Shown: piece by piece, positions 11,490 through 20,730 of the stretch
Position numbering within the stretch: the stretch's first letter is position 1
How the letters are laid out: each line of letters starts with the position of its first letter
Assembly: GCA_021234155.1 (NCBI GenBank)
Contig: JAJEKV010000002.1
Location: 42,397,203-42,461,202 of the forward strand
DNA length: 64,000 bases
DNA from: Isoetes taiwanensis
Lineage: Eukaryota; Streptophyta; Lycopodiopsida; Isoetales; Isoetaceae
Direction of reading: 5' to 3'
Translations under genes and position numbers: made by a program
Notes under the pieces: model-generated
Told to the model about the DNA's origin: nothing
Databases searched by the model: none
The model's input: only the letters and a program-made list of their open reading frames with translations

Positions 11490-12411
11490 ACTATGGCAGA
11501 CTTGTGAAGGAATGGTTGGCTGCAACATCAGCTAGGTTTGATAGATGCAAGCAATGATTGCAAGCAAACGAGGATAGAGAAAATGTTATTAAAAGAAAGA
11601 TTGAGTTGATGGAGCATAAAGCATCAGAAATTAGAGCTGATTTGCACAGATGGCAATGAATCATGACAGCAAATCCGAAAGCAGCAGAGGATGTTCGGGT
11701 TGTAAGCGAACTAAATGATGAAGAGCTAAATGGTACAGTGTTGCCTGGGCTGAATCAATTAAATAAGGAACTAGCAGAAACTGAAATTGAGCTAAAGGCA
11801 TGTGAAGACTTACTGCTGCAGCTGCAACCTCGAATGCACAGATTTGAGATTTTTTCTGAGCGTAGTGGTCACGACACTCCTTTAGATCTTGCACTTCTAA
11901 TGCTTCCTGAGGCAGAAGAAGAGGGTGATGAAGGTTGTCCATTTTGTGGACGTTATCTGAATTGGGAGGGTAAAATGTTGCCAGTTGTGATAGTAGAATG
12001 CAGTCACCAGTATTACATTCCATGTCTATCACACCATTTGAGGTAAATATTATCATCTCTAACCCTCGTCTAAAGACTCTATTGATTTTGAATTTGTTTT
12101 GCAGACACTCTAGAACCTGCTGCAGCCCCAGTTGTGCCCACATTATGACTGAGACATGGCTTTTGGCTTTTGGTTTTCGAGTGGTACCACAAGAACCAAT
12201 AGACACAAGTAAGTGCCTTAACTAATGTTTACTGATGTTGTCACAGGTCTACTGACTTAGTGTTTGCAGAATTGCAGAAATTTGAGACCAAGGATATCCA
12301 ACAGTTATCCACGCCTCGATCAGTTATGAGACTGCAAGATACCTCCCCGGTGTACCTAGAATTCACCCCATTTGATACTCAAGTCAATCCCAGCTGCTGA
12401 CAGCGTGGAGA
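11490..12411 (+). pseudogene. Coiled-coil and RING-like zinc motif exons of Ulp1-type gene
   Basis: An acceptor TTTTGCAG precedes 11490 and the exon runs to a GT donor at 12043. The next exon is 12105-12208 and another begins after TTTGCAG at about 12269 and ends at TGA near 12411. The first exon reads DYGRLVKEWLAATSARFDRC and then a heptad-like helix interrupted by two in-frame TGA codons (11555-11557 and 11657-11659). From 11663 it is open: a helical part, then CPFCGRYLNWEGK, then CSHQYYIPCLSHHL, and over the splice junction RTCCSPSCAH. Spacing C-x2-C-x(17)-C-x-H resembles a RING finger with the fifth ligand changed to Tyr. RING fingers usually recruit E2 ubiquitin enzymes; whether this one folds is unknown. 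The stops suggest decay. Confidence 0.55.
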
Positions 12412-12531
12412 CTCCAAAACGAAATTTGGATAGTGAACTGAATGCAGTCGTATCAAGTAAGTACCGATGCCACATACATGATTTATTTTTTTGTATTTTT
12501 CTGTGGTCTTCCTCATTTCAATTATGTTACA

Positions 12532-12968
12532 GAGATAGACACTACTGCAACTGGAAGCCATCACGAAGAGATTCCTAGTGCATCTACTTTAGGGGGGGAA
12601 ATTAATTCCCTTGAGATTCATTCTGCACGGGATCCTTCACCAGAAAAAGTTTTGGTGCTGAACATGAGCCAAATGCGGATGCAGGTGATGAAGTTGACAA
12701 AGAAACCCCAGATCCTGGACAAGATGCAGACTGCTCAACGAGTCCAATACAACCTCAACCAAGAAAAACCAAGAGGTTAACTGAAATTCTCCTTGTTCTG
12801 GATTTTAATGGGGTTTTAAGCAAGTTTTATGACTTGAAAGAGAGGATCCCTGCATCGGCCGAGCCAGAAGTGACCCTCCAGAAATTGAACCTTCAAAAGG
12901 CAGCAGGCTGCAAAAAGTGTGCCAGCTTATGTGAAGGAACATCAAATGTGGAACATGTGGGATTCTGA
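12532..12968 (+). pseudogene. Linker exon with short HAD/NIF-like motif
   Basis: After a TATGTTACAG acceptor, acidic and Gln/Pro-rich coding-like sequence leads to a frame with RKTKRLTEILLVLDFNGVLS near 12770-12822, stopping at about 12968. LVLDFNGVL looks like the first strand and loop of plant FCP1/NIF-type HAD phosphatases, but nothing of the rest of that fold follows, so it is either a remnant or chance. It lies between the RING-like exons and the Ulp1 exons on the same strand. Confidence 0.3.
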
Positions 12969-13100
12969 AGAGTCGCGCAACTGCATGAAAATGCTCGACA
13001 AGTATTTTCATAAATGAATCTTGTAAAACTCTTTGAAAGTCAATATAAGTAAAAAAATTTCTATGATATGTGTTGTACTTTTTCAATTTAAAATATTTGA

Positions 13101-14073
13101 ATGGATTATGAACAAATGTTCTCGTGTGTGTTTAGAACTAGAGATGATAGAGCTTCGGCAGTCCCTGTCTATCTAAAGCCACATACACATTTGGAAGTGG
13201 TGCTGAGTGGAACTGAAATTGTCGTGATTAGCTCCACCGACATCAAAATTTTGGAAGTTGATATGCAGTGGTTCAATGATCAATTGATCCTCCTCTTCTC
13301 AAGGTGATACTTTCATCTGATTTGTGATCATCAAGATTGTGCCATCATATGCATATGTTTGCAGATACATGGAATACTACTTGATGCTCCAAGCAATGAG
13401 CCATCCCTTTCATTTCTTTGACCCTCTTTTTCACTCGACATTGTTCAAAGACACAAATAGTTACAAAACAATAAGGAAACATGTGAATCTGGATAAGTGC
13501 CAGTACATGTTTTTGCCTGCTTGTGATGGACATCACTGGACCTGTTTTCTGATTGTAAGCCACACGTGTCTCGCACAGAGATATAAACCAGGGATATATC
13601 ACTTTGATAGCTCAGGCTTGCATGGCAGAAGCAGACATATTGAGAGGTTAGTGCTTGCTCATTGCATTTTGCTGTTGTGGCACAATGACAACAAACTTTG
13701 AATGCAGATTCCTGGAATTGCTTGGACACAATAATTTCAGCTTTATAACCTCAGATGTTGTGAAAATTTCCAGAACGCCTCTTCAAACTGATGATCATTC
13801 ATGTGGCCCTGCCGTATGTTCGTTTATGCACAAATTTGTGAGGGGGTACTCGAAAGGAGTGAATATATTGTTGCCTGATCTAGTAAATCAACTCAAATGC
13901 AGCAGACAAACCAAACTCTGTTATTGATAAAGTGTGGTTAACTGCAGGTTGTGGACATTTCAGACCAGGATGTAGTTGATGTCAGAGTGTTCATGCTTGA
14001 AATTTTAAGATTAGAAGCAACAAATGCTGGAACTGAGAGGAACATATGTATCGGGAAGTATGTAGGTGCATGA
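13101..14073 (+). CDS. Ulp1/SENP-like cysteine protease domain (peptidase C48)
   Basis: Four exons fit: 13101-13303, 13365-13646, 13708 to about 13895, and 13948-14073 (TGA). All visible borders are GT-AG and the first two junctions keep the frame. The domain shows WFNDQLILLFSRYME, corresponding to the LNDE-like start of Ulp1 catalytic domains, then the catalytic His in ACDGHHWTCFLI, Asp in IYHFDSSGL, Gln in TPLQTDDHSCGPAVC and the nucleophile Cys in SCG. All four expected residues are present. Ulp1/SENP enzymes remove or mature SUMO and related modifiers. Plant genomes also carry many Ulp1 domains inside Mutator-like and CACTA elements, so this may be transposon cargo. The upstream exons are damaged, so expression of a full protein is doubtful. 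The gene converges on the cysteine-rich gene at 14292. Confidence 0.75.
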
Positions 14074-14291
14074 GTCACCTCGTACTTTAAATCACTGTAT
14101 ATCTTTCTTATGTACATAATTGTTATTGTAACCTCGATTCATTTGAATGAAAATTCATATTCAATTCATCTCACAAATAAAGGAATCAAGTGTTCAGAAG
14201 AATTCAAATCTTCAAAAGAAATCAAGACAAACTCATTTTCACAGCTGAAGCACAAAACTTCAGATGAGTTCTGAAAACTACAGAATGGTTT

Positions 14292-15115
14292 TTACATTTC
14301 ATCATCATCAGAAAGAATTTCGGGTAAATTCTGTAAAATTTTCTCCTCATCTAAAGGATCCAGCCTATATACAGTCCTGTTTTGACGTTTAGTTGGTGGC
14401 ATGTGAAGTCTGATTGCACAGATCTGTGTTGTGAATACTATGCCTAAGGCGTCTTTACTGCAAAGATCATAGCTGACGGTTGATCTTGCGCCCTTCTTGT
14501 AATACATACCTTCTATGACACTATCATCGGCGACGTACCATGTTCCATTGAGTTGGAAGTTTTTCTCCACTATCCATTTTGGTTTTGTGCACATCAGAAT
14601 CCAAAGTTCAGAACCCTCATCATTCCCTTTCGGAGCAACGACAGCAAAATTATCACCAACTCTAAGTGCCTCTGCTAACATCGTGGGATTGGAGGAGAAC
14701 AAGGACCTGCTGGATTTACGGTCCTCAATATCAGCATGCACATTGGAGGATGGTACAATAACTTGAAGTTTCCAATCATCAACATAGTGTTTGTTCACAC
14801 AACTGTCCCACATGCCATCCAAGCAATAGCTGCAGAAGCATGAAAGTTCCCTCGTGTACAACTGCAATGGAGATTCAGGATTGAATGCATGTACACAATG
14901 GATCTGCCTAGTGTCCAAAATCCTTTCTGCACCCCATGCTTTCTTTCTATCTATATTCTCCACCTTGACTTCCCAAAAGAACCTTTTTATATTCTTCCTC
15001 TTACTAGTTTCAGATGTATTCATCCACTCGGATGTTCCACAAGTAAACATCTCTTCGGCAACTTCTACCACTTCATGAGCATTACCCAATTTTATGCTGC
15101 TGTATTTTAATTGCA
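14292..15115 (-). CDS. Uncharacterised cysteine-rich protein, terminal exon
   Basis: A clean minus-strand frame of about 265 codons ends at 14292. Its left limit is a non-ATG codon and an AATACAG acceptor lies just upstream at about 15111, so it is best read as a last exon whose 5' exons were not found. Features in order: EVVEVAEEMF, a basic KRKNIKRFFWEVKV, QIHCVHAF, then a compact motif ELSCFCSYCLDGMWDSC (possible zinc site), YVDDWKLQVI, a middle part with WILMCTKPKW and NGTWYVADD, and an acidic end ILSDDDEM. The family is not recognised; it is not a known transposase to my eye. It lies tail to tail with the Ulp1-type gene, with 218 bases between stops, so the two may be a unit. No stop interrupts it. 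Confidence 0.5.
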
Positions 15116-15600
15116 GTTGTCTTAACTATCTCTTCAACTCGGCAGCTTTGCCATCGTGTTCACCTTTCCCGTGGTTAGAACAAAAAAAAATCCACATCAT
15201 ATAGACATCAGTGTCGTATAATGACCACAATCTACCTCTCTTACCACAATCTACCTCTCTTACAACTTTTCAATTAGAATATTATAGGAAATATGAACTC
15301 GTCAATTCTCCAATCCATGCCTTCCTGCCATGAAAACACAATAAAGCTTATTTCAGTATAGTGCCTTTTCTTACTGTAATCATTTGCCCACATTAGCTAT
15401 AGCATGCCAAATATTTTATCCATCTTTGGCATACGAATCTATATAGGAAAGGGTTAGTAATAACGTTGTTTGGGATATTTCACACGGTCTTGAGCCTTGG
15501 GTCCCTTGTTCACAATTTCATTTGAAACGCATAATACTTGTTGAATTATTAACATTTATCATTAAAACTAACCGAACAACATTGTAATAATCATATTGCA
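15116..15600. other. AT-rich intergenic, nothing recognised
   Basis: Contains a short direct repeat (CACAATCTACCTCTCTTA near 15227 and 15245). No terminal inverted repeat matching the region around 9960-10100 was found, so there is no visible right end for a transposon carrying the Ulp1-type gene. Confidence 0.4.
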
Positions 15601-15607
15601 TGGGTTA

Positions 15608-16775
15608 GAATAGAATAGAATAGAATAGAATCCTCTGGACTTGTGTAGCATGGGCGAGCTCCCTAAAAGGGCTACTAGCACATCACGCTGTTATGATGTA
15701 GCCTTTTCTGAGGGCTGACTTTTTTCTATTATTACCAGCATCCCGCTTTACTTCGGCTTCGTGGCCGTGCAGTGATGCGTCGTTATCAATCAACTTTTAA
15801 CTGAACAATTTGTATGGGGTTTTATGATCCTCTTATGTGCGGATCATATTGCAAACCCTCTTTCACTGTGTACTTCTCTGTATCTGGTCATCATTCCCTG
15901 TATCACGTCTGCCAAGTCTCGCAGTGATTCTGTTAGTGTCATCAAAATATATACCGGTTCCCCCCATCTTATATTTCTGTATCTGTCCTTGATGTCTCCG
16001 TATATCGGGCAATCATTAATCATGTGGTTCTCATCCTCTATTCTCCCACTGTCACATATTCTGCATTTGAGATCCTCCTTGTCTATTCCTCTCCACCTGT
16101 CTTTTTCGATTCTCAGATCATGACTCCCCATCCTGAATCTAGCCAAGATATCTCTTCTGGTTTTTCCGAGTATGTTATCCCGATACATCTGGTGTCCTAC
16201 TTGCTGTTCTGGGTTGAAAACTGTCATGAACCAGACTGTCTTGGGTCCTGTGTGTTTTCGCAGCCATGCTCTTGTGGCTCTATCTGCCCATTCCTCATTC
16301 CACTGCTCTTCACTTATCAGGTCGCTCAGGTTTAATCCCATCTCTCTGGTCCAATTTGCCACATCTTTAAACCATCCGCTGCCTATGAGGATGTGTGATT
16401 TTGCTGATTCTGTGATTGCAATAGTAGACAATTTCCCCTGAAGGTCTTCTGCATTGTTCCTAATCAGATACCTTATGGTTCTCTCCCATGCTCTCACCTC
16501 CATCGGTTTTTGCCCTGTTTCGAGGACCATGATTGTCAGTGGCGTATTTGTCCTTAATTTAAATTCCTGTCTGTGCCATTGCCTAAGGATTCCTTCCTGT
16601 TTTTCCCATTTTCTATCTGTTAGGCCTGGCCCCCAAGCTTCTGCCCCATATAATTGAGTGGAGGCCTGTTCAGATGCACAGGTCCTTCTTGATGCCCAAC
16701 AACGAATTGTCAAAGCATTCAGGTGCTCATCAATTGCTAATGAGGTGAAGAGCCGTATTTGGGAGCTCATACATG
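15608..16775 (-). mobile_element. Non-L1 LINE, 5'-truncated, with (TTCTA)n tail
   Basis: The minus-strand frame 16770-15844 (308 codons, ending RGFAI) is the C-terminal part of a LINE polyprotein. It has QLYGAEAWGPGLTDRKWEKQ, typical of the region after RT, then a helical part, LARFRMGSHDLRIEKDR, and a CRICDSGRIEDENHMINDCP zinc knuckle near the end. RT and endonuclease are missing, so the copy is 5'-truncated. About 230 bases of 3' UTR end in a short tandem tail, TTCTA repeated about five times on the minus strand at 15608-15630, instead of poly(A). The long uninterrupted frame suggests a fairly recent insertion. The C-terminal pattern differs from the zf-RVT end of the plant L1s in this window. 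Confidence 0.8.
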
Positions 16776-16779
16776 GATA

Positions 16780-18655
16780 GCATGCAAGCTAAGAATGGAT
16801 AGAATGCGGGAGAAATGGTAAGGCCTTTCCCTTTAAAGGCGCACTCTCACAGAATCTGATATCGAAGATCGTCCAGAAGCTATACTCTTCAATCGGGGCA
16901 TTACAGGCACCAAAAGATGCGCCTCAAGCCTATATTAACCAGGGAAACAGATTTTCCTGACTCCCAAACTCTGCTTGGATTAAAGGGTTGAATCCATAAC
17001 AAAACACCAGGCAGATGGGTTTGATGCAAGAAGTACCAAAAAAGCGTCAAAATGCGGGGAGAAAAAGAAAGGAAAGGGCCGAAAGGGCTGGCTATGGCTT
17101 GTTGGGCAGGGCCGGATCTGCAGTGGAGAAAAAGATTGCCGGAGTTGGAGCTCTGGGGAACCGGCATCGACCTCTTTATTTTTCTCAACCCTCCATTTCT
17201 TTAGATCAAAATCCAACAGTATGTTGCATGTCCATGTCATATTTTTAGACACGTGGATAGGCTAGGCTTCAAGATAATGCGCCACTCGAGGTTAGGCTGT
17301 TGCGCTAAAAAAAAAAATTATTTGCCTACTCGAAAAACTTGTAACATTCTTTAAAAGAAAAACTAACACATGGTGAGGCATCGTTGGTGGATGCGTTTGA
17401 ATGGATCCTACCTTGATTTTCCATAGGAAAGAAGGGCAAAACATGCAACTTAAACTCAATAATAGCATGGAACGATAAAATTTTGAGTTGGTGTGGAAAG
17501 GATAAACTTCCACTGTTTGAGTTTGGTATTGTGGGAGGGCATTCTCAATGGTTGGGACTATGATTTTGGTGTCGTATTGTATGAAAAAAGTATATTTTGC
17601 CATGTTTGAGGAGCTTAATTGCGTTTAGTGGTCACATTGCTATTTTGGTGTGTTTTGGATGAGTTTTTGGCATGCTTGAAGAAAAAACGTATTTGTAGGG
17701 TGTGGATAACAGGAAATGCTTCTTTCTATATTTATTTTGCGGGGTGTGCAGGGCAGGGGCAGTGCAACTAGCAGAGGTGGCTTTTGCAGGATTTCTTTGT
17801 TGATCGCTCTGATTAGGGGTTGTTTGTTTTCTGATTGAAATCCCCTGCCATGATAGTTTTTCTTTTTTTGAAATCGAACCTCCCGCTCCGCCCTTGTATT
17901 GAGCCGATTCTGTGGAGTCTGATTTTGTAGGCCCGCTCTCCATCACACAAATCGAAACCCAAATACAGCCTGCTCCCTCCAGCCTGATCCAAATCCTGAC
18001 GTTTCCTCTTACCCAGAATTAGCATGCCCCCAAGGATCCCCATTGCACCATCCGCCAAGCCCTGCGCTTGCTTCCCTGTAACAAATTAACTCATTTTCAG
18101 ATCATCGGATCCATCCCTCGCATTGCCTTTTGCTTCCCATACGATTCTCCGCATTTCCCTTTCCTTGAGTGCGCTCTGATTTGATGCATGTGATCCACAT
18201 GATGGCCCAAAGATCCAACTGCCGAATACATTGATTTAGCGTCTTTTTCTTACAAGCCCACCACTTGAGTCGCCGGAACAACGTTTTGATTTAAAATTAT
18301 GGTGCCGCTGCTACTCAGTTGCGGCCATGGCAGGACATGCCATAGCTATGGTTCATTGAAGCCATAAGTTCGATGGCCGCCGAACCTGTGTGAAGTTGGG
18401 AGCTTGTTTTTTATCTGTTTTGTCTCAACCATGGGTTTGAAAGTGACCTTAGAAAGTGGCAAAGCATTTTTTTTGGCAAAAAGATGTTAGCTGATGATTT
18501 GGTATGATGCTCGGGATATGCTGAAGATCAATCGTTCATATTCAATCCTATAAACAAAACCCATAAACATCGATATATTAAGCTAACTAAAGGATAAATA
18601 TATGAAGTTGCCACGGTGTAAACTGGACCAAAGATCAAAATGGCGCACACTTAAA
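16780..18655. other. Intergenic stretch, no gene recognised
   Basis: Only short open frames. One minus-strand frame at 17813-18058 looks mildly coding-like but starts at a non-ATG codon and shows no domain. The stretch ends about 300 bases upstream of LEA copy B. Confidence 0.45.
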
Positions 18656-18689
18656 GATAATTGGTCTAATATGTGGTTAAATGTTAAAT

Positions 18690-18956
18690 AAATTCCTTGT
18701 GGACTTACGTGGACAAATGGTAAATGGGGGGTCCCAAAAATTATTCGTTTGAAGGATGAGTCACGAAGAGTGGCATTGGTGGATGATCAAAATAGACGTA
18801 TTGACCGTTTTGGATAGCAAGGTGTCAAGATAAGGCGGGAGAAGTACATGCAAGACGACAACGCGTTCAGGCAGGTGGTGTGTAAGAGAAGGAAAAAAAC
18901 CCTATATATATTCACCAGACCTTGCGCCAAAAACTAACACAGAGCAAAGCGCAAAA
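18690..18956 (+). promoter_or_regulatory. LEA copy B promoter with ABRE-like core and TATA box
   Basis: TACGTGGAC at 18707-18715 and TATATATA at 18903-18910 precede the ATG at 18957. The block from TTGTGGACTTACGTGGAC to the ATG is alignable with the promoter of LEA copy A, including the words GGTGGTGTGTAAGAGAAG and AGCAAGGTGTCAA. Sequence further upstream is unrelated, so the duplicated block ends near the ABRE-like word. Confidence 0.6.
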
Positions 18957-19536
18957 ATGGCAGCCATCAAGGAAAAGGTTTCAAACGCAATGGCAACCAC
19001 GCAGGAGAAAATGGAGAAGGCCAAGAATGCTGTGGCTGAGAAGGTAAATTGTACTGAATCTTCATTTAGGTTTTGCATTTGCGTTTGCATTGTGGTTTAG
19101 GGGCTGAAATGAGGTTCGGTTTCAGGTAGAATCCGCGACCGCGCACAGCCATCACCAGAAAAAGGCAGTTCATGAAAAAAAAGAAATGAAGGATGCCGAA
19201 GCTGAACGCAAGCTTCACGCCAAAAAGGCTAATAACGCTGCCCATACTCATATGGGCACCGGCCACCATGTTCCCGGCACTACCGGTCATCATGTTCCTG
19301 CCACCGGAACAACCGGTTATGGTACCGGCACTGGCACTGGCACTCACATCCCCGGCACTGGCACTCACGTTCCCGGCACTGGTGCCCATCTAGCCGGTCA
19401 TCACGTTCCCGGTACCGGAGCTCATGTTGGGACTGGAATGACCGGTACCGGTGTTCATCCTACTACTGGCACTGGAATGACTGGCGGCGGTATGACTGGT
19501 ACTGGAATTGGCAACCACCATCATCGTGTGTTGTAG
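18957..19536 (+). CDS. LEA group 1 (LEA_1) protein, copy B, two exons
   Basis: Exon 1 is 18957-19043, intron 19044-19125 (82 bases, GT-AG), exon 2 19126-19536, giving 165 residues. The N-terminal 70 residues (MAAIKEKVSNAMATTQEKME onward) match LEA copy A almost residue for residue. The C-terminal Gly/Thr/His tail has the same kind of blocks (GHHVPGTGAH, GTGMTG) but in different number, so it is 18 residues shorter. It carries more GTGTGTH units and ends GNHHHRVL. No signal peptide or membrane segment is seen. As for copy A, the likely role is protection of cell components during desiccation in seeds or under drought. Intron position and much of the intron sequence are shared with copy A, on the opposite strand 10.8 kb away. 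The frame is clean. Confidence 0.92.
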
Positions 19537-19800
19537 ATATGTTGTTTGTTCCCTTTTTATTTTATTACTTTGTGTAAAGGTTTTTATTACCAAATAAATG
19601 ATTTTTTTGTAACCAAGTTTTTTCTATCAAAATAACCAGTTACTTGCCATTTCTATGAATGGGAGTCTCTGTTTTTCTATTCTATGAAACAAAATGAGTT
19701 GTAGATTAGAGTTTTTGTTATGAAGAGAATTGAGTTATCTATGCAAAGGGGTAAACAATTTAAGAAATAACATGAATTGTTTTCTCTATTCTATTTGAAT
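19537..19800 (+). other. 3' flank of LEA copy B
   Basis: Contains an AATAAATGA word at about 19595 that could act as polyadenylation signal, and the block ACTTGCCATTTCTATGAATG near 19640 that is also downstream of copy A. Confidence 0.5.
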
Positions 19801-19801
19801 T

Positions 19802-20730
19802 GAGTCTTTCTAGACATGTCATGTTGACATATAGATAGAATGGTATTCTAATGTAAGATATTTGAGGAAGAAGACCAATGATGAACCATTATTCAAGAGC
19901 GGATCATGGAAAAACGGACCATGGAGAATTGGGGAAGATCACCAAGAGAAACTAGCACAAATTCTTTCAATTCAGGAATTGGTGATTGAAAATTATTCAT
20001 GGCAAAACGATTTCCTCCCTCATATCTCGCATTAACATGTGTGTGAGAAGAAAAACTATTAGTAAGGTAGGCTTGGGGCAAGGGGTTTGGTCGAAACTTG
20101 TGGGAGAGAGCGAAGAAAAGAGATGGAACATTGGGTTCGGGTGTGGTGGCTTCTAGGAGTAGGTAGTACATGGTATATGTGCGTAGAGTATGGTTTACAA
20201 GGCAAATTTATTTATTTATCTAGCTCTCTTTGGGCCTCGAGAGGTCATAGAGCCTACATATATAAAGGATGGTGTGTATCTACTATCTTTATGTATTGCC
20301 TTACAACTATGTGTGGTATCATGAAGAATGAACAGAATTGAGTCTTTCTAGTTAGTGGACATGTCATGTTGACATATAGATAGAATGGTATTCTAATGTA
20401 AGATATTTGAGGAAGGAGACCAATGAACCATTATTCAATAGCGGATCATGGAAAAACGGACCATGGAGAAATGGGGAAAATCGCCAAAGAGAAACTAGCA
20501 CCAATTCTTTCAATTCAGGAATTGGTGATTGAAAAGTAGGAATTGGTGATTGAAAAGTTTTAGGGCAAAACGATTTCCTCCCTCATATGTCACATTAACA
20601 TGTATTTAGATTGTGTGAGAGAGAAGAAAAACTAGTAGTAAGGTAGGCTTAACATGTATTTAGATTGTGTGAGAGAAGAAAAACTAGTAAGGTAGGCTTG
20701 GGACAAGGGGTTTGGTCGAAACTTTTGGGG
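19802..20730 (+). repeat. Tandem duplication, unit about 538 bp; second copy interrupted
   Basis: Unit 1 spans 19802-20339 and unit 2 starts at 20340, both opening with GAGTCTTTCTAG and sharing ATGTCATGTTGACATATAGA and GGACCATGGAGAA. Unit 2 follows unit 1 through GGTTTGGTCGAAACTT near 20725 and then turns into L1 sequence at about 20731. The missing second half of unit 2 is found in reverse orientation at about 38590-38868. Unit 1's last 170 bases include the 3' end of a LINE whose longer version sits at 38346-38765. Unit 2 also has internal small duplications (for example of GGAATTGGTGATTGAAAAG). Confidence 0.85.

Noticed and set aside
10184-15115. Polinton-like element because of the Ulp1-type protease
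   Set aside because: No integrase, polymerase B, ATPase or capsid text and no long terminal repeats seen; the protease is of the SENP kind with introns.
9960-15600. Terminal inverted repeats around the Ulp1-type gene
   Set aside because: The GTGGTGTATCAAAAATGCGC region at the left has no reverse match on the right by eye, so transposon ends cannot be claimed.
17813-18058. Minus-strand open frame with coding-like text
   Set aside because: Starts at a non-ATG codon, overlaps another frame, and no domain or clear splice sites are seen.
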